NCBI GenBank assembly: GCA_041662485.1
Contig: JBAZSJ010000001.1
Coordinates: 124,001 to 188,000, forward strand
Reading direction: 5' to 3'
Source of the DNA: Rariglobus sp041662485
Lineage (GTDB): Bacteria > Verrucomicrobiota > Verrucomicrobiia > Opitutales > Opitutaceae
DNA length: 64,000 nucleotides
Below are positions 17,106 to 25,856 of this stretch, piece by piece. Each line of letters opens with the position of its first letter. Position 1 is the first letter of the stretch. Below the pieces are notes generated by a model that worked only from the letters and a program-made list of their open reading frames with translations, had not been told where the DNA came from and ran no database searches. The position numbers and the translations under genes were made by a program.

Positions 17106-18572
17106 TTACTTGGCGGCGGCTTTTTCCGCGGCGTCCTGGATTTGCTTCAGGCGCTCGGTGGTGAGGATCTCGAATTTGCCGTTATAGCGGCGGGCGGTCT
17201 TGGTGAAGCCTTCGCTGGCGGCACCGGGTTTGTATTCGGGGCCCACGAAATAAAAGATGTTGAGCGAAGCGGTTTGCCGCACGAAGGCGCTTTGCAGGCG
17301 GGAGATGAATTTCTGCGCGTCTTCCAGACTGGCGCCGTTCCGGTTGCTTGCCCACGCCTGGGTGTCCCAGATCGGTTTGCCGTTCGTGGTGCTCCAGCCG
17401 GTGTAATCGATCTTGAAATCATAACCGGCCTTGCGCACGGCCGCCTGAAAATCGGCATCCCCGAGCCGGCGGTTGTCCACGATGATGAAGGGGGGCTTGC
17501 CGGCGGCTTCCTGCTTTTTGTTGATCGCGTTGAGCTCGGCGCGGGCCTTGCCCATGGCGGCGCCGCGGGCCTTGTTCACGTCGGCGGCGGTGAGGTGCTG
17601 TCGTTTGAGCCATTCCTCAATTTCCTTGGTCCGCTCCGCGGCCTCCCGCTTGCGGCGTTCGAATTCGGCCGGAGAAATCTCGATCCAGCCGTTTCCGGCG
17701 GAGCCGGTGATGAGGAAGATGGTGTCGGGTTTGAGCTGGAGGGCGGCGTGAACGGGCCTGACCCAGTAGCTCGGGCGGTAGTCGGGATCGATGCCCACGT
17801 TGGGCGGGACCACGGCGCGCCAGGGAACGGAACCCTTGGCGGAACTGACGCCGAGGGCGCTCATGCTCGAGTTGATGGGTTTCATCCAGGCGAAGAACTT
17901 GGTCTTGTTCTCAACGGTGCCCGGCATGAGTTCGTCCGCGAATAGTCTGACGGAATCGCGTTCGAAGAGCACCACGTTGAACTCGACGGAAGGAGACAGG
18001 GTGCTGACGAGGCGCATGATCTCGTCGCGGATGATGGTGAAGGCGAGGAAGCCGCCCTTCTTGATGTCCATGATGTCGAGACTCACGTCGACGGCGAAGA
18101 CGACCTTCGAGATGCGCTGGTTGGTGACGCCGAGGAAGCTCATGGTCATGAAGCCGGCGCCGCTGCCGCCCGCGCCGCCGAGACCGGTGTTGAAGCCGGA
18201 GCCGGGGCCGGAGACGCCCATGCCTGCGCCGAAGCCCGCGCCGCTGAGGGAGCTGGCGCCGACCTGGGGGAGCTGGGGCATGTCGGGGAGCTGGAGGGCG
18301 TCGGAGGCGGTGGAAACGATGCGCTGGGCGGAGACGGGGGAGGGTGCGGCGCCGCCGGCCTTGCGGGCGACCTGGAGGCGGTGCTCGACCTGTTTTTTGA
18401 AGGAGGAGTCCATCGGAGGGGCCTCCTCGAAGGTCTTTTTTTTGCCGATGAGGGTCTCGGTGACCACGTAGCCGGCGACACCCACGACCACGGCGTGAAT
18501 GATAACGGTGACCAAAATGGGGACGCTGCTGGTGAGGCGGCGGTAAAGGCTGAGTCTGGGGGCGTCGGACAT
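17106..18572 (-). CDS. Membrane-anchored VWA-like protein (second tandem copy)
   Basis: A 488-residue protein. The start was set at 18572 (MSDAPRLSLYRR) because the neighbouring paralogue begins in the same way; the open frame extends 22 codons further upstream. Residues 15-38 form one membrane helix (SVPILVTVIIHAVVVGVAGYVV), TonB-like in position. A Gly-rich linker follows (about 110-155). Next comes a Rossmann-type domain opening KVVFAVDVSLDIMD, which resembles a von Willebrand A domain with a degenerate metal site (DxSxD instead of DxSxS). A long alpha/beta region continues to the C-terminus. It follows ExbD/ExbB genes, so it may be the periplasmic force-transmitting partner. Confidence 0.75.
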   Translation of the reverse strand: MSDAPRLSLYRRLTSSVPILVTVIIHAVVVGVAGYVVTETLIGKKKTFEEAPPMDSSFKKQVEHRLQVARKAGGAAPSPVSAQRIVSTASDALQLPDMPQLPQVGASSLSGAGFGAGMGVSGPGSGFNTGLGGAGGSGAGFMTMSFLGVTNQRISKVVFAVDVSLDIMDIKKGGFLAFTIIRDEIMRLVSTLSPSVEFNVVLFERDSVRLFADELMPGTVENKTKFFAWMKPINSSMSALGVSSAKGSVPWRAVVPPNVGIDPDYRPSYWVRPVHAALQLKPDTIFLITGSAGNGWIEISPAEFERRKREAAERTKEIEEWLKRQHLTAADVNKARGAAMGKARAELNAINKKQEAAGKPPFIIVDNRRLGDADFQAAVRKAGYDFKIDYTGWSTTNGKPIWDTQAWASNRNGASLEDAQKFISRLQSAFVRQTASLNIFYFVGPEYKPGAASEGFTKTARRYNGKFEILTTERLKQIQDAAEKAAAK

Positions 18573-18682
18573 GTCCTTGTATCTCGGTTTGCGGAGGTGC
18601 GAAATCGAACCCAAAGGGAAACGGCAATAGCTTTTCAAGCGAGTGCAAAATCACGGGCTTGAAGCAGAGGGAAGTGCGCGAG

Positions 18683-18723
18683 CCGCGGCTTCGCGCCGCG
18701 GTCCCTGAGCTCGCGATCAGGGC
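18683..18723. repeat. Paired hairpins between the two VWA-like genes
   Basis: A perfect 7-bp stem (CCGCGGC, loop TTCGC, GCCGCGG; 18683-18701) is followed directly by a second weaker stem (CCCTGA with TCAGGG). It lies in the 176-bp gap between the tandem paralogues and may lower expression of the distal copy. There is no T-tract, so a classical terminator is doubtful. Confidence 0.5.
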
Positions 18724-18748
18724 TACGGGGCAAACCGCCGGGGCGGGC

Positions 18749-20215
18749 CTACTTGGCGGCTTCTTCGGACGCCTTTTGAATTTGCTTCAGGCGCTCGGTG
18801 GTGAGGATCTCGAACTTGCCGTTATAGCGGCGGGCGAGTTTGTTGAAGGCCTCGCTTGTGCTATCGGGTTTGTATGAGGGCCCCACAAAATAAAAGATGT
18901 TCAGCGAAGCCGTCTGCCGGAGGAAGGTGGCTTGCAGGCGGGAGATGAATTTCTGGGCGTCTTCGGGGCCGGCGTTGGACAGCTTGACGGGCTGCCAGTA
19001 TCTTTGCCACATCGGCAGGCCGTCCTTGGTGCTCCATCCGGTCAGGTCGACCTTGAAGTCCGCATAACCGGCTTTGCGCACCGCAGCCTGAATATCGGCT
19101 TCAACGAGACGTTTGTTGTCCACGACAATAAAAGGAGGTTTGCCGGCGGCTTCCTGCTTGCGATTGATGGCGGTAAGATCGGCGCGGGCCTTGGACAGGG
19201 CGGCGTTGCGGGCCTTGACCACTTCGTCCGGATCCATGCGCCGGCGTTTAAGGTCTTCGACCCATGCCTTGTCGGCCCGCTCGTAGTCTGCCTTGACCTT
19301 CGCAAAATCGGCGTCGGACATCTCAAGCCATCCGTTGCCGTATGATCCGGTGATGACAAAGATGACATCGGGCTTGAGCTGGATGGCGGCGTGCACAGGG
19401 CTGAGCCACCAGGCCGCGCGGTAGTCGGGATCAATGCCCGAGTTGGGGGGGATCACACGCCGCCAAGGGACCGAACCCTTGGCAGAATTGAGGCCAAGGT
19501 TGTCCATGTTCGAGTTGATGGGTTTCATCCAGGCGAAGAACTTGGTCTTGTTTTCGACCGTGCCAGGCATGAGCTGATCGGCGAACAACCGGACGCCACT
19601 GCGTTCGGAAAGGACCACGTTGAATTCGGTGGCGGAGGACAGGGTGCTGACGAGGCGCATGATCTCGTCACGGATGATGCCGAAGGCGAGGAAGCCGCCT
19701 TTCCTGATGTCCATGAGGTCCTGGCTTACGTCGACGGCGAAGACGACCTTGGAGGCGCGCTGGTTGGTGATGCCGAGGAAGCTCATGGGCATGAAACCCG
19801 CGCCGCTGTTGCCGGTTCCGAGACCGCCGGTGTTGAAACCTGTGCCGGGGCCGGCGGTGCCCATGCCGGCGCCGAAGCCCGCGCCGCTGAGGGAGCTGGC
19901 GCCGACCTGGGGGAGCTGGGGCATGTCCGGGAGCTGGAGCGCGTCGGAGGCGGTGGAAACGATGCGCTGGGCGGAGACGGGGGAGGGCGCGGAGCCGCCG
20001 GCCTTGCGGGCGACCTGAAGGCGGTGCTCGACCTGTTTTTTGAAGGAGGAGTCCATCGGCGGCGCCGCCTCGAGGATCTTTTTTTTGTTGATGAGGGTCT
20101 CGGTTACCACATAGCCGGCGATGCCTACGACCACGGCGTGAATGATCACCGTGACCAGAATGGGGACGCTTCTGGTGAGGCGCCGGTAGAGGCCAAGCCG
20201 AGGGGTATCGGACAT
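18749..20215 (-). CDS. Membrane-anchored VWA-like protein (first tandem copy)
   Basis: A 488-residue paralogue of the next gene with the same plan: short cytosolic start (MSDTPRLGLYRR), one membrane helix, a helical segment, a Gly-rich linker (SGAGFGAGMGT...), a VWA-like domain opening KVVFAVDVSQDLMD, then a conserved alpha/beta tail ending in NGKFEILTTERLKQIQ. It starts 5 bp after the stop of the upstream exbD-like gene, so translational coupling is likely. Known VWA proteins beside ExbB/ExbD are uncommon. The TonB-like single anchor suggests it couples proton-motive force to something in the periplasm, but no TonB C-terminal domain or Pal partner is visible. Confidence 0.75.
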   Translation of the reverse strand: MSDTPRLGLYRRLTRSVPILVTVIIHAVVVGIAGYVVTETLINKKKILEAAPPMDSSFKKQVEHRLQVARKAGGSAPSPVSAQRIVSTASDALQLPDMPQLPQVGASSLSGAGFGAGMGTAGPGTGFNTGGLGTGNSGAGFMPMSFLGITNQRASKVVFAVDVSQDLMDIRKGGFLAFGIIRDEIMRLVSTLSSATEFNVVLSERSGVRLFADQLMPGTVENKTKFFAWMKPINSNMDNLGLNSAKGSVPWRRVIPPNSGIDPDYRAAWWLSPVHAAIQLKPDVIFVITGSYGNGWLEMSDADFAKVKADYERADKAWVEDLKRRRMDPDEVVKARNAALSKARADLTAINRKQEAAGKPPFIVVDNKRLVEADIQAAVRKAGYADFKVDLTGWSTKDGLPMWQRYWQPVKLSNAGPEDAQKFISRLQATFLRQTASLNIFYFVGPSYKPDSTSEAFNKLARRYNGKFEILTTERLKQIQKASEEAAK

Positions 20216-20220
20216 AATCC

Positions 20221-20664
20221 TTAGAGTTCGGTATCCGAGGTGAAGGTAACGTTGGTGATTCCGGCCACCGCGAGGGCATCGAGCACGTCGATGGTGTGGA
20301 AGTAGGGGGAATCGGGGTGGCTGATGAGGGTGACGACGACCTTGCTCTTGGCGGCGTCGCTGGACTCCTTGAGGCGGATGAGCGTGGCCTTCAGCTTGGG
20401 GAGTTCGCGGCTCTGGGGCGGGTCGTAAGATTCGTCGTTGAGGGTGATCTCTCCGTCTTCGTTGATCTGGAGGATCTGTTCGTCGACAAACTCGGCGGCC
20501 TTGGAGGCCTGGGCGACGCCGGGGAGCTTGGTCTGGAGGATCTGCTCGACCTTGATCTGGGCGGCGAGCGCCATGAAGAAAATCAGGATGACGAAGACCA
20601 CGTCGATCATCGGCGCGATCTGGAAGCCGACGTCGGCGTTCTGATTTTGGACGGGTAAGCGCAT
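20221..20664 (-). CDS. ExbD/TolR-family biopolymer transport protein
   Basis: A 147-residue protein with one N-terminal membrane helix carrying the conserved aspartate in PMIDVVFVILIFFM, the proton-path residue of ExbD/TolR. A small periplasmic domain follows. It forms the rotor-like partner of the ExbB/TolQ pentamer. It is the second of two exbD genes, 10 bp from the first and 5 bp before the VWA-like gene. The symbol is left blank because TolR and ExbD cannot be separated here. Confidence 0.88.
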   Translation of the reverse strand: MRLPVQNQNADVGFQIAPMIDVVFVILIFFMALAAQIKVEQILQTKLPGVAQASKAAEFVDEQILQINEDGEITLNDESYDPPQSRELPKLKATLIRLKESSDAAKSKVVVTLISHPDSPYFHTIDVLDALAVAGITNVTFTSDTEL

Positions 20665-20674
20665 GGTCGGCCGG

Positions 20675-21100
20675 TCAGCGGTTGAGGGTGGCGAAGGTCA
20701 CGTCGGAGATGCCGGCCCTGGCGGCGGTGTCGACGACGGCGGAAATGTAGCGCACGGGGGTGAGGGAGTCGCTGCGGATAAGGACGCGGACCTTGGGGTC
20801 GGCCTTTTTGCGGGCGGCGAGGATGTTCACGACGTTGTCGAGGTTCACGGGGGCCTCGTCGTAGGTGGTGATGGCGCGGTTTTCGGCGGCCTTCCAGGCG
20901 ATGTTGAAGACGAGCTCGCCCTCGGAGTTTTCCTTTTTGTTGGCGTCGGGCGCGGCGGGAAGCTCGATCGTGGGATCGTAGCGCGTGACGGCAGTCATGG
21001 CGATGCTCATGAAGAAAATGAGCAGCACCAGGAGCACGTCGATCATCGGGGCGATTTGGAATTCGGGCTCGCCATCACCTCCGCCGCCACCACCTGCCAT
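20675..21100 (-). CDS. ExbD/TolR-family biopolymer transport protein
   Basis: A 141-residue protein. After a Gly-rich start (MAGGGGGGDGEPEFQ) comes the membrane helix IAPMIDVLLVLLIFFM with the conserved Asp, then a periplasmic domain ending SAVVDTAARAGISDVTF, typical of the family. It lies 47 bp downstream of exbB. Two different ExbD subunits per ExbB are common in Verrucomicrobiota and Planctomycetes clusters and suggest a hetero-dimeric ExbD in one motor. Confidence 0.88.
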   Translation of the reverse strand: MAGGGGGGDGEPEFQIAPMIDVLLVLLIFFMSIAMTAVTRYDPTIELPAAPDANKKENSEGELVFNIAWKAAENRAITTYDEAPVNLDNVVNILAARKKADPKVRVLIRSDSLTPVRYISAVVDTAARAGISDVTFATLNR

Positions 21101-21147
21101 ATTGAAAAGGAGTTAAGGGTTAAATTGAGGGGTAAGGAAACGGGCGC

Positions 21148-21939
21148 TCAGGCCTGAGGCTCGGCGGCCGGGGCGGCCTCGGTGTTCCAGGTCGGGGCGG
21201 CGGCATAGGATTCGCCGCCGACGAACTCGACCTCGGTGAGCTGGCCGTAGGGGAACTTGCGGAAGAGGTCGGCGACCGCGATGGAGAGGCCGTGGATCTG
21301 GTGGGAAACGCGGTTGCGGAGGAGGTAGTAGAACACGAAGGCCGGGATGGCGACGATGAGGCCGCCGGCGGTGGCGTGAAGCACGTGGCCGATGGCGCCG
21401 GAGAGCTTGGAGGGGTCGGCCGCGCCGGCCTGGCCCATCTGGGAGAAGGCGTCGATCATGCCGAGCACGGTGCCGGTGAGGCCGACCATGGGGGCGATGA
21501 CGCCGATGACGGAGAGGTAGGCGATCTTGTTCTGGAACTTGGAGTTTTCGCCGATGATGGCGCTGCCCATGGCGTCTTCGGTCGCGGTCTGGCCGCCTGG
21601 GGCGTGCTTGAGGCCGGCGTGGACGACGTTGGTGACGGTGTCGGGATTGGCGGCGCAGTAGTTGAAGGCGCCCTGGTAGTCGCCCTTGCGGAAGAAGTCG
21701 CGGAGGGTGTCGAGGGAGGCGACGGGGACGAGGAGGCGGGGGGCGCTCTTCATGTAGACGTCGAGGACGAAGTAGACGACGATCATGCTGCACACGACGA
21801 GGAACCAGATCGCGGGCATGTTGAGTTCCTGGAACAGGGAACGTTTGACCACGACGGGGGCGGTCTCGGCGGCCCGGAGGACCGAAGGGAGGGCGAACAG
21901 GGCGGCGGCGGACAACCAGCGGAGGAGGGGAGTCTTCAT
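21148..21939 (-). CDS. MotA/TolQ/ExbB proton channel family protein
   Basis: A 263-residue protein. It has an N-terminal signal-like helix (PLLRWLSAAALFALPSVLRA), then a first membrane helix (IWFLVVCSMIVVYFVLDVY), a cytosolic helical segment, and the two-helix hallmark of the family (IGVIAPMVGLTGTVLGMIDAF and GLIVAIPAFVFYYLLR). The GLxGTVxGM motif is diagnostic. It forms the proton channel that energises outer-membrane or periplasmic work through ExbD. The signal-like extension ahead of the first helix is common in Bacteroidota and Verrucomicrobiota ExbB. Confidence 0.9.
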   Translation of the reverse strand: MKTPLLRWLSAAALFALPSVLRAAETAPVVVKRSLFQELNMPAIWFLVVCSMIVVYFVLDVYMKSAPRLLVPVASLDTLRDFFRKGDYQGAFNYCAANPDTVTNVVHAGLKHAPGGQTATEDAMGSAIIGENSKFQNKIAYLSVIGVIAPMVGLTGTVLGMIDAFSQMGQAGAADPSKLSGAIGHVLHATAGGLIVAIPAFVFYYLLRNRVSHQIHGLSIAVADLFRKFPYGQLTEVEFVGGESYAAAPTWNTEAAPAAEPQA

Positions 21940-21977
21940 GATAGGGGGAGGCGTTGGATTGAGAGGGAGGTTAAAAA

Positions 21978-22787
21978 TCAGAGCTTGGACTCGGCCTTGG
22001 CGGCGGCGGCCTCGGCGGAGTCGGGGAACGAGTTGATCAGGTCGAGGTAGGCGCGTTCGGCATGGCCGTTGTCGCCGTAGCCCTTGTAGGCGCGGGCGCT
22101 GCCGAGGAGAGCGGAGGGGAGGAGTTCGGCGTGGGAGCCGTAGAAGACGGGCACCTGGAGGTAAAACTCAAGGGCCTTGTCGAACTGCTTGTTTTCGTAG
22201 GCGATGTCGCCGCGCAGGATGAGGGCGCGGGCCTCGATCTCGGCGGTGGCGCGCTTCTGGAGGATGGTGTCGAGCATGGCGTCGGCGAGGTCGGGCTTGT
22301 TCAGCTTGAGCTGGACCTCGGCCAGAATGAGCTGGGCGGCCTTCACGTCGTCGCCGTCGGCGCCGGCGGTGATGACCTCGCGGGCGGCGCTTTCGGCCTC
22401 GGAGATCTTCTTTTGCGCGAGCAGGGAGCGGGCGCGCAGCACGGCGGCGTCGCTCCACCAGGAGCCCGGCACGGAGGGGAACGGGGCGAACAGCTGGTAG
22501 ACGGGGGTGATTTTTTCCTGGGCCTCGACGGCCTTGCCGGCGGCCAGCAGGGTGGCGGCCTCTTCGATCTCGGCGGGTTCGGGCCAGTCGAGCTTGACGA
22601 CCTGGGAAAAGGTATAAGACACCTCGGCGCTGCCATCGCCGCCGCCGGCGAGGGCTTTCACGAGGCGGCCGTTCTTCACGACGACATCGGCCTGATTAAG
22701 GGCGCGTCCGTCCTTAAGGATGTAACGCTGGGCGCACAGCGGGGAGACGCAGACGAGCGCAAGGAGGGCGCAGGCAAAGGACTTCAT
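21978..22787 (-). CDS. Secreted TPR-repeat protein
   Basis: A 269-residue protein with a signal peptide (MKSFACALLALVCVSPLCAQ) followed by a short beta segment (RYILKDGRAL...) and helical TPR-like repeats through to the C-terminus. The start at 22787 overlaps the stop of the upstream large TPR gene in an ATGA, so the two are translationally coupled. Exported TPR scaffolds usually bind other envelope proteins. Here they precede ExbB, and all belong to one putative transcript. Confidence 0.8.
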   Translation of the reverse strand: MKSFACALLALVCVSPLCAQRYILKDGRALNQADVVVKNGRLVKALAGGGDGSAEVSYTFSQVVKLDWPEPAEIEEAATLLAAGKAVEAQEKITPVYQLFAPFPSVPGSWWSDAAVLRARSLLAQKKISEAESAAREVITAGADGDDVKAAQLILAEVQLKLNKPDLADAMLDTILQKRATAEIEARALILRGDIAYENKQFDKALEFYLQVPVFYGSHAELLPSALLGSARAYKGYGDNGHAERAYLDLINSFPDSAEAAAAKAESKL

Positions 22788-25666
22788 GAGGAGCCTCCCG
22801 CCGGGGTCGCCGGCACCTGGGGTTCGAGGACGGAAATGCGGGACTTGGCCTGCGCGAGCTCGGGATAATCGGCGAAGCGTTTGTCGCGCACCATTTCGCG
22901 GTAGGTGTTGAGGGCTTCCCTGAGCTGGCCGAGTTTTTCGAAGGTTTCGCCGCTGCTGATGTAGGCGCGGGCGACCCAAGGGGTGTATTTTTTGTAGGAG
23001 AGGTATACGCGTTGGAAGGTGGCCTGGGCCTGGGCGAGGTTTTCACTTCCGCCGCGTTTGACGAGGATTTCGCCGAGCGAGTAGACGCTTTGGGCGGTGG
23101 CCGGTCCGCGCCACTGGCGGTTGGAGGCGATCTGTTCGAAGAGTTCCTTGGCCTCGTCGAGCTTGCCCTTGGCGAAGAGGGTCTTGGCGCGGCCCAGGGT
23201 GGCGTCGAGCAGCTTGAACCGGGCGCCGGCGCGGTCGATGGCGTTGGAGAACTGGGTCAGGGCGGTGTCGTAATCGCCCTTGCGGTAGGCCAGTTCGCCC
23301 AAGCCGACGTAACCGAAGTCGGCATAGATCGACTTGGGGAAGCGCAGGATGATGGCATTGTAGAAGGCCTTGGCCGGCTCGAGCTTGCCTTGTTCCAGAA
23401 GCAGATCGCCGACGCAGCCGAGGAGACCGGGAGGGAGGGCTTCCGGGGGAATCCGATCGCCGATGCGGGTGAGGAGTTCGTCGCGGAGAGGGGTGTTCTT
23501 GCGGAAGGAGGCGACTTCGGACTCGGTGAACCACACGCGGGCTTTGACGGTGGGGTTGTTGCGGGTCTCCGGGGTCATCAGGAGGCTTTCGATCCGTTGG
23601 GCGATTTCAGCGGTGGTGGGCGCGGGCGGTTTGACGCCGTCGGCTCCGGCCTTGGGCGGACGGGCCAGCAGGGTGGCGATCTGGGTCAGCAGGCGTTCCA
23701 CCGTGTCGCGGTCAGAATCGGCCATGTAGCGCTGGGCGATCGAGCTCATCTGGTCGATGGCGGCGTTCAGGTTGCCTTCCTTGGCGCGGAGCTTGCCGAT
23801 CCAGTAGGCGGCGTTGATCACGAAAAGATGGTCGGGGTGGTCGCGGGCGAAGTCGGACCACATGGTGGCGGCGGTGTTGTAGTCGCGTTTGCCCTGATAG
23901 TGGCGGGTGAGCTCGTCGAGCACGTAACCCATGAGATCGTCGGAGAGCGGCACGAGCAGGGCGTTCCGGTAGCTGGCGATGGCGTCGTCAATCCGGTCTT
24001 CGCCGGCATAAACGTCGCCCAAGGCGGAAAGCACCTCCCCGCGGCGGGGGTCTTCCGGCGGGTAGTCCTTGAGCCAGGAGGTGAGTTTTTGCTCGGCGGA
24101 CTCGTAGTGTTGAAGGGCGAATTCGGCGGCGCCGATGCGGTAGCGGCCGTCGGAAACGAAGCGGCCCTCGGGGTATTGGGCGAGGTATTCGTTGATCTGC
24201 TTGATGGAGTCCTCGATGCGGCCGAGCACCAGCGAGGCCATGGCCTTGAGGTAGGTGGCGTCCTCGGCGAACTTGCCCTTGGGGTAGGCGCTGACGTAGC
24301 GCGTGGCGGCCGCCTGGGCCTCCGTGAACTTGCCCGATGCGAAGTAGGCGTTGGCCTGCATCAGGATCATGTATTCGGTGAGCTCGGCGTTGGGGAACAG
24401 CGTCACGCCCATGTCGAGGAACTTGAGCTGCATGTCTCCGCGACCCTTGTCGGCGGCGGCCTGCGCGGCGACGTAGAGGGCCTGGGGAAGGAGCTGGCTG
24501 GAGGGGATGGATTTGGTGAAGCGCTCGAGGGCGTCCTTCATCCGGTCGAGGCGGCCGGATTCGGCGTAGGCGCGGACCAGCTCAAGGGAGGAGCGTTCCT
24601 TTTCCTCGGAGTCGGGGTAGTCCTTGAGGAGTCGCTCGAGGGCGAGGGCGGCCTCCCAGTCGCCGCCGCGCAGCAGGAAGGTGTGGCCGAGACGGTAATA
24701 GAGGGCGGAGTCGTAGTCGGCCTTCTTGGTGATTTCGTCCAGGGCCGCCTTGGTCGCCTTGATGCGGGCCTCGACGCGGCGGAGGGCGTCGGCATCGGTC
24801 ACGGACGTGAGATTCAGGGCTTTCTGGCGGACCACCCAGGCCTCCATGCGCTTGGTGAGCAGATCCTGGCGGCGGAGCAGTTCCTCGCGGGGGAAAACGG
24901 TGCGGTAGGCGGCGAGCGCGCCGGCGGGGTCCTGGGCGGCGAGCAGGGCGTCGCCGAGCTGGAGGCTGAGGGTGTTGAGCCCCGCGATGTTTTCCACGAT
25001 CTTCAGGTTGCTGCGGAGAAGGGCCAGGCCCTTGGTCGCCGCCTCAAGGTTTGGCTGCTGGAGTTGCAGCGAGATGAGGGTGAGGGCGGAGTCGGCCCAG
25101 TCGGCGTCATGAGGGGCGGTGGCGAGGAGGCGGTTGAGCGCGTCGATGGCCACGGTGGGCTGGCCCGCCTGCTGCGCGGCCATGGAGCGATACATGAGGG
25201 CCTTGTCGTGGTAGACGCTCGATTCCTCGAGGGCGCCGAACACCGGCACGGCTTCCGCAAACTTGTTCTGAAGGGCGAGGGCCAGGCCGAGCACGAGACG
25301 GGCGTCGGCGGCGATCTGGCCGGTGGACACCCGCTTGAGGAGCTTTTGGGCGACCGTCTCGGCGACGGAGAATTCCTTGAGCTGAAAGTGGGTGTTGGCC
25401 GAGAGCAGCAGGAGATTGTCGAGGTTGACGCCTTGCGGGAGGGTTTCGCCTTTGTCCACACGGTCCAGGACGCCGTCGAGGAGGGGGCTCGCCTGGGCGA
25501 GATGGCGGCCTTTGAGGAGCGAATCCATCTCGTTCAATATCTGGGGCAGGGGCACCTGGATATTGGCGGCATGGAGGGCCGGGCCAAAGGTAAGGGCAGC
25601 GCAAAGGGCCCACGTGAGATACGGGGTTTTGTGCATGGGGAGGAAGTTGCGCAGGGGTGAACGCAT
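22784..25666 (-). CDS. Large secreted TPR-repeat protein
   Basis: A 960-residue protein if started at the ATG at 25666 (MRSPLRNFLP); an in-frame ATG at 25636 (MHKTPYLTW) gives a cleaner signal peptide (LTWALCAALTFGPALHAANI) and is nearly as likely. The rest is an array of TPR/Sel1-like helical hairpins with repeated FxxAxxxxxxxLxxxPxxxxxxxA patterns and YPxG/YPxS turns. The style resembles YbgF/CpoB and BamD-type periplasmic scaffolds. It is the first gene of the minus-strand run leading to ExbB/ExbD, so it probably organises that machine. An upstream gap of 190 bp should hold the promoter. Confidence 0.82.
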   Translation of the reverse strand: MRSPLRNFLPMHKTPYLTWALCAALTFGPALHAANIQVPLPQILNEMDSLLKGRHLAQASPLLDGVLDRVDKGETLPQGVNLDNLLLLSANTHFQLKEFSVAETVAQKLLKRVSTGQIAADARLVLGLALALQNKFAEAVPVFGALEESSVYHDKALMYRSMAAQQAGQPTVAIDALNRLLATAPHDADWADSALTLISLQLQQPNLEAATKGLALLRSNLKIVENIAGLNTLSLQLGDALLAAQDPAGALAAYRTVFPREELLRRQDLLTKRMEAWVVRQKALNLTSVTDADALRRVEARIKATKAALDEITKKADYDSALYYRLGHTFLLRGGDWEAALALERLLKDYPDSEEKERSSLELVRAYAESGRLDRMKDALERFTKSIPSSQLLPQALYVAAQAAADKGRGDMQLKFLDMGVTLFPNAELTEYMILMQANAYFASGKFTEAQAAATRYVSAYPKGKFAEDATYLKAMASLVLGRIEDSIKQINEYLAQYPEGRFVSDGRYRIGAAEFALQHYESAEQKLTSWLKDYPPEDPRRGEVLSALGDVYAGEDRIDDAIASYRNALLVPLSDDLMGYVLDELTRHYQGKRDYNTAATMWSDFARDHPDHLFVINAAYWIGKLRAKEGNLNAAIDQMSSIAQRYMADSDRDTVERLLTQIATLLARPPKAGADGVKPPAPTTAEIAQRIESLLMTPETRNNPTVKARVWFTESEVASFRKNTPLRDELLTRIGDRIPPEALPPGLLGCVGDLLLEQGKLEPAKAFYNAIILRFPKSIYADFGYVGLGELAYRKGDYDTALTQFSNAIDRAGARFKLLDATLGRAKTLFAKGKLDEAKELFEQIASNRQWRGPATAQSVYSLGEILVKRGGSENLAQAQATFQRVYLSYKKYTPWVARAYISSGETFEKLGQLREALNTYREMVRDKRFADYPELAQAKSRISVLEPQVPATPAGGSS

Positions 25667-25856
25667 TAAGACAAGGGTGTCAATCTCCTGAGTGTTAAAC
25701 GTGGTTACCGCAATATGTTTTTTGATTTTCGCAATCCGGCGGGCGGATCGGGAGGAGGAGGAGGGGGCTTTAGCGAGGGATTGAGCGAGGTTTGTGCGAT
25801 CACGGGCGGCGCGAATTTGTTTTGTATAACAATTGAACGGATACGCTTTGCCCGGC

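Noticed and set aside
23012..25660. 882-residue plus-strand open frame across the TPR gene
   Set aside because: It is the antisense frame of the large TPR gene; GC-rich codon use keeps it open. The translation is rich in G, E, A and V with no family pattern.
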